A stretch of 64,000 nucleotides of DNA from Stutzerimonas stutzeri (GCF_002890915.1 NZ_POUT01000012.1:1-64000); one strand, 5' to 3'; counted from the stretch's first letter, positions 26,272 to 40,126 are shown. Numbers and translations are program-made. The notes: generated by a model from the sequence alone, not told the origin.

Positions 26272-27402
26272 ATGGCCAAACGTGATTTTTACGAGGTGCT
26301 GGGCGTCGAGCGCGGCGCCAGCGAGGCGGAGCTGAAGAAGGCGTACCGCCGCCTCGCGATGAAGCATCACCCCGACCGCAATCCGGGCGACAAGGCGGCG
26401 GAGGAGGCATTCAAGGAGGCCAACGAGGCCTACGAGGTGCTTTCCGATCCCGGCAAGCGCGCCGCCTACGACCAGTACGGGCATGCTGGCGTCGACCCGC
26501 AGATGGGAGCGGGCGCGGCGGGCGCCGGTTATGGCGGCGCCAACTTCTCCGATATCTTCGGCGACGTCTTCAGCGACTTCTTCAGCGGCGGGCGCGGCAG
26601 CGCGCGCGGCGGCGCCCAGCGCGGCAGCGACCTGCGCTACACCCTGGAGCTGGACCTGGAAGAGGCGGTGCGCGGCACCACCGTGACCATCCGCGTGCCG
26701 ACCCTGGTCGAATGCAAGGTTTGCGACGGCTCCGGCGCCAAGAAGGGCACCAGTCCGGTGACCTGTACCACCTGCGGCGGCATCGGTCAGGTGCGCATGC
26801 AGCAGGGCTTCTTCTCGGTGCAGCAGACCTGCCCGCGCTGCCACGGCAGCGGCAAGATGATTTCCGACCCCTGCGGCAACTGCCATGGCCAGGGCCGCGT
26901 GGAAGAGCAGAAGACGCTGTCGGTCAAGGTGCCGCCGGGCGTCGACACCGGCGACCGCATCCGCCTCTCCGGCGAGGGCGAGGCCGGCACCCAGGGCGGG
27001 CCGGCGGGCGACCTCTATGTGGTGGTCAACGTGCGCGAGCACGCGATCTTCCAGCGCGATGGCAAGCACCTGTACTGCGAGGTACCGATCAGTTTCGCCG
27101 ATGCGGCGCTGGGCGGCGAGCTGGAGGTGCCGACGCTGGATGGCCGCGTCAAGCTGAAGATTCCGGAGGGCACCCAGACCGGCAAGCAGTTCCGTCTGCG
27201 CGGCAAGGGCGTCGCGCCGGTGCGTGGTGGTGCGGCAGGCGACCTGATGTGCCGGGTCGTGGTGGAAACGCCGGTCAATCTGAGCAAGCGCCAGCGCGAG
27301 ATGCTCGAGGAGTTCCGCGGCACGCTGCAGGGCGACACCTCTCATTCGCCCAAGGCCAGCGGTTGGTTCGAGGGTGTGAAACGCTTTTTCGGCGATGTCT
27401 GA
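26272..27402 (+). CDS. dnaJ: DnaJ, Hsp40 cochaperone
   Basis: A 376-residue J-domain protein with the full type I layout. The J domain is residues 1-70, with HPD in KHHPDRNPG near residue 32. A Gly/Phe-rich linker covers about 75-110. The zinc region has four CxxCxGxG motifs (CKVCDGSG, CTTCGGIG, CPRCHGSG, CGNCHGQG; about 145-210), followed by two C-terminal beta domains. It stimulates DnaK ATPase and delivers substrates. It lies 122 bp after dnaK as last gene of the heat-shock operon and is followed by an inverted repeat. Confidence 0.97.
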   Translation: MAKRDFYEVLGVERGASEAELKKAYRRLAMKHHPDRNPGDKAAEEAFKEANEAYEVLSDPGKRAAYDQYGHAGVDPQMGAGAAGAGYGGANFSDIFGDVFSDFFSGGRGSARGGAQRGSDLRYTLELDLEEAVRGTTVTIRVPTLVECKVCDGSGAKKGTSPVTCTTCGGIGQVRMQQGFFSVQQTCPRCHGSGKMISDPCGNCHGQGRVEEQKTLSVKVPPGVDTGDRIRLSGEGEAGTQGGPAGDLYVVVNVREHAIFQRDGKHLYCEVPISFADAALGGELEVPTLDGRVKLKIPEGTQTGKQFRLRGKGVAPVRGGAAGDLMCRVVVETPVNLSKRQREMLEEFRGTLQGDTSHSPKASGWFEGVKRFFGDV

Positions 27403-27404
27403 TC

Positions 27405-27482
27405 GGAAGCTGGGAGCTTGAAGCCGGAAGCCTGAAACGCGCCGGGACAGCCTCCAGCTTCAGGCTTCCAGCTTGGAGCTTT
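27405..27482. repeat. AAGCTGGAAGC-type inverted repeat between dnaJ and dapB
   Basis: The left half has GGAAGCTGGGAGCTTGAAG and CCGGAAGCCTGAA; the right half has TTCAGGCTTCCAGCTTGGAG, its near-complete inverse. The same kind of sequence occurs after infB (46266-46376) and after rpsO (48083-48165). It probably folds into one long imperfect hairpin and may serve as the dnaJ terminator. Confidence 0.75.
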
Positions 27483-27487
27483 GAGTT

Positions 27488-28294
27488 ATGCGACGTATTG
27501 CAGTGATGGGCGCCGCGGGGCGCATGGGCAAGACCCTGATCGAGGCGGTGCAGCAGACCGCGGGCGCTGCCGGGCTGACCGCGGCGATCGACCGACCGGA
27601 CAGCACCCTGGTCGGTGCGGACGCTGGCGAACTGGCGGCGATCGGCCGTCTGGGTGTGCCGCTGACGGGTGACGTTGCCAAGGCGGTCGACGAGTTCGAC
27701 GTGCTGATCGACTTCACCCATCCCTCGGTGACCCTGAAGAACCTCGAGGTTTGCCGCCGCGCCGGCAAGGCCATGGTGATCGGCACCACCGGCTTTTCCG
27801 TGGAAGAGAAGGAGCGCCTGGCCGCCGCGGCCAGGGAAATCCCGATCGTCTTCGCCGCCAACTTCAGCGTTGGGGTCAACCTCTGTCTCAAGCTGCTGGA
27901 TACCGCCGCGCGGGTGCTCGGCGACGAAGTCGACATCGAGATCATCGAGGCGCACCACCGGCACAAGGTCGATGCGCCATCGGGCACCGCCCTGCGCATG
28001 GGGGAAGTGGTGGCCGATGCGCTTGGGCGTGACCTGCAGAAAGTCGCCATCTACGGCCGCGAAGGGCAGACCGGGGCGCGCCAGCGCGAAACCATCGGCT
28101 TCGCCACCGTGCGCGCCGGGGATGTGGTCGGCGACCACACCGTGCTCTTCGCCGCCGAAGGCGAGCGGGTGGAAATCACCCACAAGGCCTCCAGCCGCAT
28201 GACCTTCGCCAAGGGGGCGGTGCGCGCCGCGCTGTGGCTGGACGAGAAGCCGGCTGGGCTCTATGACATGCAGGACGTGCTCGGCCTGAAATGA
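27488..28294 (+). CDS. dapB: DapB, 4-hydroxy-tetrahydrodipicolinate reductase
   Basis: A 268-residue enzyme of lysine and diaminopimelate synthesis. The N-terminal Rossmann fold starts RRIAVMGAAGRMGKTLIEAV. The catalytic region EAHHRHKVDAPSGTALRMGE (about 155-174) holds the His-His and the Lys-x-Asp-x-x-SGT signature. FSVGVNLCLKLL precedes it, and the C-terminus returns to the Rossmann fold. Full length. Its start follows the intergenic repeat by 6 bp. It is followed by the carA leader region. Confidence 0.97.
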   Translation: MRRIAVMGAAGRMGKTLIEAVQQTAGAAGLTAAIDRPDSTLVGADAGELAAIGRLGVPLTGDVAKAVDEFDVLIDFTHPSVTLKNLEVCRRAGKAMVIGTTGFSVEEKERLAAAAREIPIVFAANFSVGVNLCLKLLDTAARVLGDEVDIEIIEAHHRHKVDAPSGTALRMGEVVADALGRDLQKVAIYGREGQTGARQRETIGFATVRAGDVVGDHTVLFAAEGERVEITHKASSRMTFAKGAVRAALWLDEKPAGLYDMQDVLGLK

Positions 28295-28419
28295 TTCGCT
28301 GCTCGCACTGGCTGCCCTGTGCCCCGTTCGGGTGCGCTGACCGGCTATTTCGGCTGGACCGGAAAGGCGGTTTTGTGTAAGCTTTCCGCTTTAGTGTGTC
28401 CACTAAAAGTTGCGCAGAA

Positions 28420-28515
28420 ATGAATCAAACAAAAAAGCGGGATGACCTTCACACGTCATCCCGCTTTTTTACAATCTGCGTCTGCTCCAGCCTTGATCTA
28501 CGGGAGGTCTCTTGA
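28420..28515 (+). CDS. Possible 31-codon leader ORF of carA spanning the terminator
   Basis: An ATG at 28420 opens 31 codons that read through the hairpin at 28431-28470 (including two Phe codons in its T-run) and end with TGA at 28513-28515. That stop overlaps the carA TTG start as TTGA. This geometry would fit an attenuator in which leader translation keeps RNA polymerase going, or translational coupling. There is no good ribosome binding site before 28420 and no T-rich pause tract before the hairpin, so it may be chance. Confidence 0.3.
   Translation: MNQTKKRDDLHTSSRFFTICVCSSLDLREVS
28431..28470. terminator. Strong bidirectional terminator or attenuator upstream of carA
   Basis: AAAAAAGCGGGATGAC (28431-28446) pairs perfectly with GTCATCCCGCTTTTTT (28455-28470). 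It lies 136 bp after the dapB stop and 41 bp before carA. It could end dapB transcription or act as the attenuator of the pyrimidine/arginine-regulated carAB operon. Confidence 0.9.
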
Positions 28516-29660
28516 CTAAGCCAGCCACCACGCCAGCCATCCTGGCCCTTGCCGATGGCAGCATCTTTCGCGGCGAATCCATCGGCGCCGATGGCCAGAC
28601 CATCGGCGAGGTGGTGTTCAACACCGCCATGACCGGCTATCAGGAAATCCTCACCGATCCTTCCTATGCCAAGCAGATCGTCACACTCACCTATCCGCAC
28701 ATCGGCAATACCGGCACCACGCCGGAAGACGCCGAGGCCCGCCAGGTATGGGCCGCCGGCTTGGTCATCCGCGACCTGCCGCTGCTGGCCAGCAACTGGC
28801 GCAACAAGCAGTCGCTGCCCGATTACCTGAAGGCCAACGGCACCGTCGCCATCGCCGGTATCGATACCCGCCGCCTGACGCGCATCCTGCGCGAGAAGGG
28901 CGCGCAGGACGGTTGCATCCTGGCGGGGGTGGACGCGAGCGAGGAGAAGGCGCTGGAACTGGCGCGCAGCTTCCCGGGGCTCAAGGGCATGGACCTGGCC
29001 AAGGAAGTCAGCACCCGGGAGCGCTACGAGTGGCGCTCCAGCGTCTGGAACCTGAAGAGCGACAGCCATCCGGAAATCCCCGCCGCCGAGCTGCCCTACC
29101 ATGTGGTGGCCTTCGACTACGGCGTGAAGCTGAACATCCTGCGCATGCTCGTCGCGCGCGGCTGCCGCGTCACCGTGCTGCCGGCCCAGACGCCCGCCGG
29201 CGAGGCGCTGGCGCTGAACCCGGACGGCGTGTTCCTGGCCAACGGTCCGGGCGATCCCGAGCCGTGCGACTACGCGATCAAGGCGATCCAGGATGTGCTC
29301 GAAACCGACATTCCGGTATTCGGCATTTGCCTGGGCCACCAGTTGCTGGCACTGGCTTCCGGCGCCAAGACGGTGAAGATGCCCAACGGCCACCACGGCG
29401 CCAACCATCCGGTGCAGGACCTGGATACCGGCGTGGTGATGATCACCAGCCAGAACCATGGTTTCGCCGTGGACGAAGCGAGCCTGCCGGCCAACCTGCG
29501 CGCCACCCACAAGTCGCTGTTCGACGGGACCCTGCAGGGCATCGAGCGCACCGACAAGATCGCCTTCAGCTTCCAGGGGCATCCGGAAGCCAGCCCGGGG
29601 CCGCACGACGTGGCGCCGCTGTTCGATCGTTTCATCGCGGCGATGGCCGCGCGGCGCTGA
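28512..29660 (+). CDS. carA: CarA, carbamoyl-phosphate synthase small subunit
   Basis: A 382-residue glutamine amidotransferase subunit that supplies ammonia to CarB for carbamoyl phosphate (pyrimidines and arginine). The N-terminal CPSase_sm domain starts with ALADGSIFRGESIGADG. The class I GATase domain has the nucleophile Cys in FGICLGHQLLALASG (near 270) and His in FQGHPEASPGPHD (near 355). The start is TTG at 28512 with GGGAGG 5 nt upstream; there is no better ATG. The order carA-orf-carB-greA is the operon described in P. aeruginosa. Confidence 0.97.
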   Translation: MTKPATTPAILALADGSIFRGESIGADGQTIGEVVFNTAMTGYQEILTDPSYAKQIVTLTYPHIGNTGTTPEDAEARQVWAAGLVIRDLPLLASNWRNKQSLPDYLKANGTVAIAGIDTRRLTRILREKGAQDGCILAGVDASEEKALELARSFPGLKGMDLAKEVSTRERYEWRSSVWNLKSDSHPEIPAAELPYHVVAFDYGVKLNILRMLVARGCRVTVLPAQTPAGEALALNPDGVFLANGPGDPEPCDYAIKAIQDVLETDIPVFGICLGHQLLALASGAKTVKMPNGHHGANHPVQDLDTGVVMITSQNHGFAVDEASLPANLRATHKSLFDGTLQGIERTDKIAFSFQGHPEASPGPHDVAPLFDRFIAAMAARR

Positions 29661-29667
29661 GGTCGAC

Positions 29668-30324
29668 ATGCTGCCGAGCCTGGGAATCACCGATCTCTGG
29701 ACCTATGTGCTGGGGACGCTGTTCGTCGTCCTGCTGCCGGGGCCCAATTCGCTGTTCGTACTCGCCACCTCGGCGCAGCATGGCGTGGCGAGCGGCTACA
29801 AGGCGGCGAGTGCGGTATTCCTGGGCGATGCGATCCTGATGGCCCTGTCGGCACTGGGGATCGCCTCGCTGCTGCAGGCGGTGCCGATGGTCTTCGTGGT
29901 GCTCAAGTATCTCGGCGCGGCCTACCTGTGCTACCTCGGCATCGGCATGTTGCGCGGTGCCTGGCGCAAGCTGCATGCGCCGGAGGCCGCCGCGCAGGCG
30001 CTGGAAGCGCACGCGACGGTGAGCAACCCGTTCGGCCGGGCCTTGTTCCTCAGCCTGTCCAACCCGAAGGCGATCCTCTTTTTCATCTCCTTCTTCATTC
30101 AGTTCGTCGATCCGGGATACGCCTATCCCGGGTTGTCGTTCCTGGTGCTGGGAGCCATCCTCGAAGCGATCAGCTTCCTGTACCTGAGTTTCCTGATTTT
30201 TTGCGGCGTGCGCCTGGCCGACTGGTTTCGCCGGCGCCAACGCCTGGCGGTCGGAGCCACCTCCGGCGTAGGCGCCATGTTTGTCGGTTTCGGCATCAAG
30301 CTGGCCGGCGCGACCCTGACCTGA
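29668..30324 (+). CDS. LysE/RhtB family amino-acid exporter (LeuE-like)
   Basis: A 218-residue membrane protein with about six membrane segments. It carries the family signature near the N-terminus (VVLLPGPNSLFVLATSAQHGVASGYKAA) and NPKAILFFISFFIQFVDP near 135-152, and resembles leucine exporter LeuE. I start at the ATG at 29668, seven bases after the carA stop; a longer open frame upstream lies inside carA. It sits between carA and carB, the position of the orf in the known Pseudomonas carA-orf-carB-greA operon. Why an exporter is co-transcribed with carbamoyl-phosphate synthesis is not known to me. Confidence 0.92.
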   Translation: MLPSLGITDLWTYVLGTLFVVLLPGPNSLFVLATSAQHGVASGYKAASAVFLGDAILMALSALGIASLLQAVPMVFVVLKYLGAAYLCYLGIGMLRGAWRKLHAPEAAAQALEAHATVSNPFGRALFLSLSNPKAILFFISFFIQFVDPGYAYPGLSFLVLGAILEAISFLYLSFLIFCGVRLADWFRRRQRLAVGATSGVGAMFVGFGIKLAGATLT

Positions 30325-30346
30325 ATTTGTTAAGCACGAGAGTCCC

Positions 30347-33564
<3,218 letters not shown>

Positions 33565-33568
<4 letters not shown>

Positions 33569-34041
33569 CAAAATTCCCCATGACCGTCCAGGGCGCGCGC
33601 GCCCTGGAAGAAGAACTCAAGCACCTGAAAACCGTGCTGCGGCCGCAGATCACCCAGGCCATCGCCGAGGCGCGCGAGCTGGGCGATCTCAAGGAGAACG
33701 CCGAGTACCATGCCGCCCGTGAACAGCAAGGCATGGTCGAGGCACGCATTCGCGATATCGAGGGCCGCCTGCAGAACGCCCAGGTCATCGATATCGCCAG
33801 CATCCCGCACACCGGCAAGGTGATCTTCGGCACCACCGTGGACATCGCCAACGTCGAGACCGACGAGCAGGTGACCTACCAGATCGTCGGCGACGACGAG
33901 GCCGACATCAAGCAGGGCAAGCTGTCGGTTAGCTCGCCCATCGCCCGCGCCCTGGTGGGCAAGGAAGAAGGCGACGTGGTCGCGGTCAAGACGCCCAGCG
34001 GCGTCATCGAGTACGAGATTGTCGAGGTCCGTCATATCTGA
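33565..34041 (+). CDS. greA: GreA, transcript cleavage factor
   Basis: A 158-residue factor that rescues backtracked RNA polymerase. The N-terminal coiled coil carries the acidic tip residues in ARELGDLKENAEYHAAREQQ (about 36-55). The C-terminal FKBP-like domain ends DVVAVKTPSGVIEYEIVEV. Length is typical. It overlaps the carB stop by four bases, as in the known carA-orf-carB-greA operon. A second in-frame ATG (33580) could be used, since E. coli GreA starts closer to it. Confidence 0.97.
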
Positions 34042-34444
34042 CAGCCCGCCCCCACGGGCTGGCAACATCAGCTGGCAGCTGGCCCAGACGTTCTGGGTCG
34101 GCGGGCTCTGGTTGCTGCAGTTCGTCGTTCTGCCGGCGTTGGACAAGATCGGCCTGGCGCCTCTGCTGATCGAGGAGATCGGCAGCAGCCTGCGCCCGTT
34201 GCTGGTGGGCTTCGCGGCTTTCTGCGCGGTGCTGCAGCTGATCGTGCTGGGGCTGGCCGAAGGCTTTCGCAGCCTGTGGCGGGACATGCGTGGCCAGTTG
34301 CTGAGCGCGGTCCTGCTGCTGGGCATCAGCCATGTTGCGAGCACCGGCGGCGGGGCACTCTACTGGCCCAACTTCAGTTACCTGGCCATGGCCCTGTGTG
34401 GCCTGGTGTTGGTGTTGCAACCGTTGCCCGGGGCTCGTCGATAG
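34019..34444 (+). CDS. DUF4149 inner-membrane protein
   Basis: A 141-residue hydrophobic protein with about four membrane segments (AQTFWVGGLWLLQFVVLPAL; PLLVGFAAFCAVLQLIVLGL; GQLLSAVLLLGISHVAS; YLAMALCGLVLVLQPL). The pattern WxxQLAQTFWVGGLW...FVVLP is that of DUF4149 proteins. A gene of this kind follows greA in P. aeruginosa. The first start in frame is TTG at 34019, which lies inside greA; no ATG or GTG follows before the first membrane segment. Function unknown. Confidence 0.8.
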   Translation: MSRSVISDSPPPRAGNISWQLAQTFWVGGLWLLQFVVLPALDKIGLAPLLIEEIGSSLRPLLVGFAAFCAVLQLIVLGLAEGFRSLWRDMRGQLLSAVLLLGISHVASTGGGALYWPNFSYLAMALCGLVLVLQPLPGARR

Positions 34445-34495
34445 TTGTCGGTGGACGAAGGTCCGGATGGAATCTTGTGGCCGAGGACACTTTTT

Positions 34496-34519
34496 GTAGG
34501 AGCCAGCTTGCTGGCGATC
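34496..34519. repeat. Single REP element (GTAGGAGCCAGCTTGCTGGC)
   Basis: The sequence GTAGGAGCCAGCTTGCTGGCGATC is the Pseudomonas REP type, here unpaired. The same unit occurs as an inverted pair at 62143-62208. It lies between the convergent DUF4149 and yhbY genes. Confidence 0.75.
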
Positions 34520-34617
34520 CGGCGTGACTATCGCCGCCGCCTCCGGGCTCCCACCGCGGCTGGCATGGGGTGGGCGCCAAGTGTTCGGGCTGGCTTCGGG
34601 CGAAGCCCCTCCGGCTG

Positions 34618-34929
34618 TCAGGCCTGGAAGCGATGGATGTTGGAAAGCTGCTTGTTGACCTTCGGGTTGCGGCGGTAGACCAGGGCCATCTTGCCGATCG
34701 TCTGGACCAGCTCGCACTTGCCGATCGCGCAGAGCTCCTCCATCAGGGCACGGCGATCCTCGCGTTCGGTGATGCGGAACTGGACCTTGATCAGCTCGTG
34801 ATCGTTCAGGGCGCGTTCGAGCTCGGCCTGGACCCCTTCGGTCAACCCGTTTTCGGCTACGATGAGTACCGGTTTCAGGTGATGGCCGATGGATTTGTAG
34901 TGTTTCTTCTGCTCGTTGGTGAGCGGCAT
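34618..34929 (-). CDS. yhbY: YhbY family CRM-domain RNA-binding protein
   Basis: A 103-residue single CRM domain: MPLTNEQKKHYKSIGHHLKP at the start, LIVAENGLTEGVQAELERAL, and the GKMALVYRRNPK GxxG-type loop near the end. E. coli YhbY associates with pre-50S particles and helps ribosome assembly. It is divergent from rlmE, another 50S maturation gene, which is the common arrangement. Length is typical. Confidence 0.95.
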   Translation of the reverse strand: MPLTNEQKKHYKSIGHHLKPVLIVAENGLTEGVQAELERALNDHELIKVQFRITEREDRRALMEELCAIGKCELVQTIGKMALVYRRNPKVNKQLSNIHRFQA

Positions 34930-35012
34930 ATTTCGACCCTTGCGTCAGAACCCTTGAAAAACGGCCGCTAGTGTAACCGAGAGGTACCGGGCCGCACAGA
35001 TGAGGTATCAGC

Positions 35013-35645
35013 TTGGCACGCTCCAAGACCAGCCCGCGTTGGCTGAAAGAACATTTCGACGATCCCTACGTGAAGATGGCGCAACGCGATGGCTATCGTT
35101 CGCGCGCCAGCTACAAGCTGCTGGAGATCCAGGAAAAGGATCGCATCCTGCGCCCGGGCATGACCGTGGTCGACCTCGGTGCGGCGCCGGGCGGTTGGTC
35201 GCAGGTCACCAGCCGGGTCATCGGTGACAAGGGGCGGTTGATCGCTTCTGACATCCTGCCGATGGACAGCATTGCCGACGTGACCTTCATCCAGGGCGAT
35301 TTCACCGAGGACGAGGTGTTCGGGCAGATATTGGAGGCGATCGGCGAGCATCCGGTCGACCTTGTGATTTCCGACATGGCCCCCAATATGAGTGGAGTGC
35401 GGGCCGCGGACCAGCCGCGGGCGATGTTCCTCTGCGAGCTGGCGCTGGACCTGGCCGCGCGCGTGCTGCGCCCGGGCGGGGATTTCCTGATCAAGATCTT
35501 TCAGGGCGAGGGTTTCGATGCCTACCTGAAAGAGGTACGGCAGAACTTCGAGAAGGTGCAGATGCGCAAGCCGCTGTCTTCTCGCGATCGTTCCCGTGAG
35601 CAGTACCTGCTGGCGCGCGGCTTCAAGGGTGGCCAGGCCGACTAG
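35013..35645 (+). CDS. rlmE: RlmE (FtsJ/RrmJ), 23S rRNA 2'-O-methyltransferase (U2552)
   Basis: A 210-residue heat-shock methyltransferase acting on the 50S A-loop. The SAM-binding motif is VVDLGAAPGGWSQV (about 50-63). The K-D-K-E catalytic set is visible: the Lys in RASYKLLEI, the Asp in ISDMAPNMSG, the Lys in DFLIKIFQGEG and a C-terminal Glu in SREQYLLARGF. The start is TTG at 35013 with GAGG 7 nt before it. It lies upstream of ftsH, the classical ftsJ-ftsH pair, with 191 bp between. Confidence 0.96.
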   Translation: MARSKTSPRWLKEHFDDPYVKMAQRDGYRSRASYKLLEIQEKDRILRPGMTVVDLGAAPGGWSQVTSRVIGDKGRLIASDILPMDSIADVTFIQGDFTEDEVFGQILEAIGEHPVDLVISDMAPNMSGVRAADQPRAMFLCELALDLAARVLRPGGDFLIKIFQGEGFDAYLKEVRQNFEKVQMRKPLSSRDRSREQYLLARGFKGGQAD

Positions 35646-35836
35646 CGGCCGCGGTGCCGAATGCCGGCCGCTGTGGTCCATAGGACAGGGCTTCGGTCGA
35701 ACGAACGGCTAGACTGTTTCATGGGGTTACAGACCGGCTGCCAGTTCCGCTGCGTTGTGTAGTAAGTTAGGCCGAGCAACCAACCGGCCGTCATGCGGGC
35801 CCGCAGACAACGGGTTTGCTCCAGAGGGTAGTGAAT

Positions 35837-37756
<1,920 letters not shown>

Positions 37757-37807
37757 GCGCCGGAGACCCGACGGTTCCGCTGGTCGCGATGAAAAGGGCT
37801 GTATCCG

Positions 37808-37831
37808 GAAGGGGCGCATAGGCGCCCCTTC
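37808..37831. terminator. Stem-loop after ftsH
   Basis: GAAGGGGCGC (37808-37817) pairs with GCGCCCCTTC (37822-37831), 52 bp after the ftsH stop. It is followed by TGGTGT, a weak T-tract. Confidence 0.6.
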
Positions 37832-37924
37832 TGGTGTAAATTGTCCTCCGATTCGTCCATGGTGGCGCGGTTGGCCTGAAGCACCTGCGCAGGGCGCCCG
37901 GCCTGAAAGCTTAAGGCTCATAGA

Positions 37925-38776
37925 ATGACTGATTCGTTTTCCCCGGCCCGGCTGTCCTGTGGCAACCGGGTTCTCGATCTGTCCCGTCCGCACGTGATGG
38001 GGATTCTCAATGTCACCCCCGACTCCTTTTCCGATGGCGGCCGCTTCGCCGAGCGCGACGCCGCCTTGCGCCATGCCGGGGCGATGGTCGCCGCTGGGGC
38101 GACGCTGGTCGACGTGGGCGGCGAGTCCACCCGGCCCGGCGCCCGCTCGGTGTCGCCCACCGAGGAGCTGGAGCGGGTCGCGCCGATCGTCGAGGCGATT
38201 GCCCGCGAGCTGGATGTGGTCATCTCGGTGGATACCTCGACGCCCGCGGTCATCCGCGAATGCGCCCGGCTCGGCGCGGGGCTGATCAACGACGTCCGCT
38301 CGCTGCGGCGCGACGGCGCGCTGGACGCGGCGGCCGACAGCGGCCTGCCGGTGTGCCTGATGCACATGCTTGGCGAGCCCGGCGACATGCAGGACGATCC
38401 GCGCTACGCCGACGTGACCGCCGAGGTCGGCGGATTCCTCGCCGGGCGGATGGCGGCCTGCGCGGCGGCGGGCATTCCTGCCGAGCGCATCGTCCTCGAT
38501 CCCGGTTTCGGCTTTGCCAAGACGCTGGAACACAATCTCAGTCTGTTCAAGCATATGCAGCAGTTGCAGCGCTTCGGCCGGCCGTTGCTGGTCGGCGTGT
38601 CGCGCAAGAGCATGATCGGCGGGGTGCTGGGGCGTGGTGTCGACGAACGCCTGTACGGCAGCCTCGCATTGGCGGCGCTGGCGGTGAGCAAGGGCGCGCA
38701 GATCGTGCGGGTGCACGACGTCGCCGAGACGGTCGATGTGGTTCGAATGATCGCTGCCGTGCAGGCAGCGGAATAG
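37925..38776 (+). CDS. folP: FolP, dihydropteroate synthase
   Basis: A 283-residue TIM-barrel enzyme joining p-aminobenzoate to the pterin diphosphate in folate synthesis; the sulfonamide target. Signatures: MGILNVTPDSFSDGG (about 20-34), GATLVDVGGESTRPGA (about 59-74), and the C-terminal LVGVSRKSMIGGVLG with the substrate-binding Lys and Arg. Length is typical. It precedes glmM by 12 bp, the conserved ftsH-folP-glmM order. folK of the same pathway lies at 60 kb. Confidence 0.97.
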   Translation: MTDSFSPARLSCGNRVLDLSRPHVMGILNVTPDSFSDGGRFAERDAALRHAGAMVAAGATLVDVGGESTRPGARSVSPTEELERVAPIVEAIARELDVVISVDTSTPAVIRECARLGAGLINDVRSLRRDGALDAAADSGLPVCLMHMLGEPGDMQDDPRYADVTAEVGGFLAGRMAACAAAGIPAERIVLDPGFGFAKTLEHNLSLFKHMQQLQRFGRPLLVGVSRKSMIGGVLGRGVDERLYGSLALAALAVSKGAQIVRVHDVAETVDVVRMIAAVQAAE

Positions 38777-38788
38777 GGAAGTCACTCA

Positions 38789-40126
38789 ATGAGTAGAAAA
38801 TATTTCGGTACCGACGGCATTCGCGGGCATGTCGGTCACTACCCCATCACCCCCGATTTCATGCTCAAGCTGGGTTGGGCGGCCGGCATGGCCTTCCGCA
38901 AGCAGGGCAAATGCCGGATCCTGATCGGCAAGGACACGCGCATCTCCGGCTACATGTTCGAATCGGCCCTGCAGGCCGGCTTGTCGGCGGCGGGTGCCGA
39001 TGTGCTGCTGCTGGGGCCGATGCCCACGCCGGCGGTCGCCTACCTGACCCGCACCTTCCATGCCGAGGCGGGCATCGTCATCAGCGCCTCGCACAATCCG
39101 CACCACGACAACGGCATCAAGTTCTTCTCCGGTAGCGGCACCAAGCTTCCCGACGAGGTCGAGCTGATGATCGAGGAACTGCTCGATGCGCCGATGAGCG
39201 TGGTGGAGTCGGCGCAGTTGGGCAAGGCCTCGCGCATCAACGACGCCGCCGGGCGCTATATCGAGTTCTGCAAGAGCAGCGTACCGACCAGTACCGATTT
39301 TTCCGGGCTGAAGCTGGTGATCGACTGTGCCCACGGCGCCACCTACAAGGTCGCGCCCAACGTGTTCCGTGAACTGGGCGCCGAGGTGGTGGTCATCGGC
39401 GCGCAGCCGGACGGCCTGAACATCAATGCCGACGTCGGCTCCACCCATGTCGGCCAGTTGCAGAAGGCCGTCGTCGAGCATGGCGCGGACATGGGGATCG
39501 CCTTCGACGGCGACGGCGACCGGGTGATGATGGTCGATCACACCGGGGCGGTCGTCGATGGCGACGAGCTGCTGTACATCATCGCCACCGACCTGCAGGA
39601 GCGCGACCGACTTTCGGGCGGGGTGGTCGGCACCCTGATGAGCAATCTCGGCCTGGAGCTGGCGCTCAAGGCGCGCGAGATCCCCTTCGTCCGCGCCAAG
39701 GTCGGCGACCGCTACGTGATCGCCGAAATGCTCGAGCGTGGCTGGCCGCTGGGCGGGGAGAGCTCCGGGCATATCGTCTGTGCGCAGCACACCACCACCG
39801 GCGATGCGATCATCGCTGCGCTGCAGGTGGTGCTGGCCCTGCGTCGTCGTGGGCAGACACTGGCCCAGGAGCGGCTGGCCTGGCACAAGTGCCCGCAGGT
39901 GCTGGTCAACGTGCGCTTCGCCGGCGATCGCGATCCCATCTCCCATCCGGACGTGCAGGCCGCCTGCGACAGCGTTACCGGGCGAATGGGCGGTCGCGGC
40001 CGCGTGCTGCTGCGCAAGTCGGGAACCGAACCGCTGGTGCGGGTGATGGTCGAGGGCGACGACGAAAAACAGGTGCGCAACCTGGCGGAGGAACTGGCCA
40101 AGGTCGTCGCTGAAGTTTGTGCGTGA
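38789..40126 (+). CDS. glmM: GlmM, phosphoglucosamine mutase
   Basis: A 445-residue alpha-D-phosphohexomutase converting glucosamine-6-phosphate to glucosamine-1-phosphate for peptidoglycan and LPS. It has the phosphoserine loop GIVISASHNPHHDNGIKFF (near 95-113), the metal loop FDGDGDRVMMVD (near 240-251), the sugar-binding loop GGESSGHIV (near 323) and the phosphate-binding RKSGTEPLVRVMVEG near the C-terminus. It starts MSRKYFGTDGIRG as in relatives. Co-transcribed with folP. Confidence 0.98.
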   Translation: MSRKYFGTDGIRGHVGHYPITPDFMLKLGWAAGMAFRKQGKCRILIGKDTRISGYMFESALQAGLSAAGADVLLLGPMPTPAVAYLTRTFHAEAGIVISASHNPHHDNGIKFFSGSGTKLPDEVELMIEELLDAPMSVVESAQLGKASRINDAAGRYIEFCKSSVPTSTDFSGLKLVIDCAHGATYKVAPNVFRELGAEVVVIGAQPDGLNINADVGSTHVGQLQKAVVEHGADMGIAFDGDGDRVMMVDHTGAVVDGDELLYIIATDLQERDRLSGGVVGTLMSNLGLELALKAREIPFVRAKVGDRYVIAEMLERGWPLGGESSGHIVCAQHTTTGDAIIAALQVVLALRRRGQTLAQERLAWHKCPQVLVNVRFAGDRDPISHPDVQAACDSVTGRMGGRGRVLLRKSGTEPLVRVMVEGDDEKQVRNLAEELAKVVAEVCA

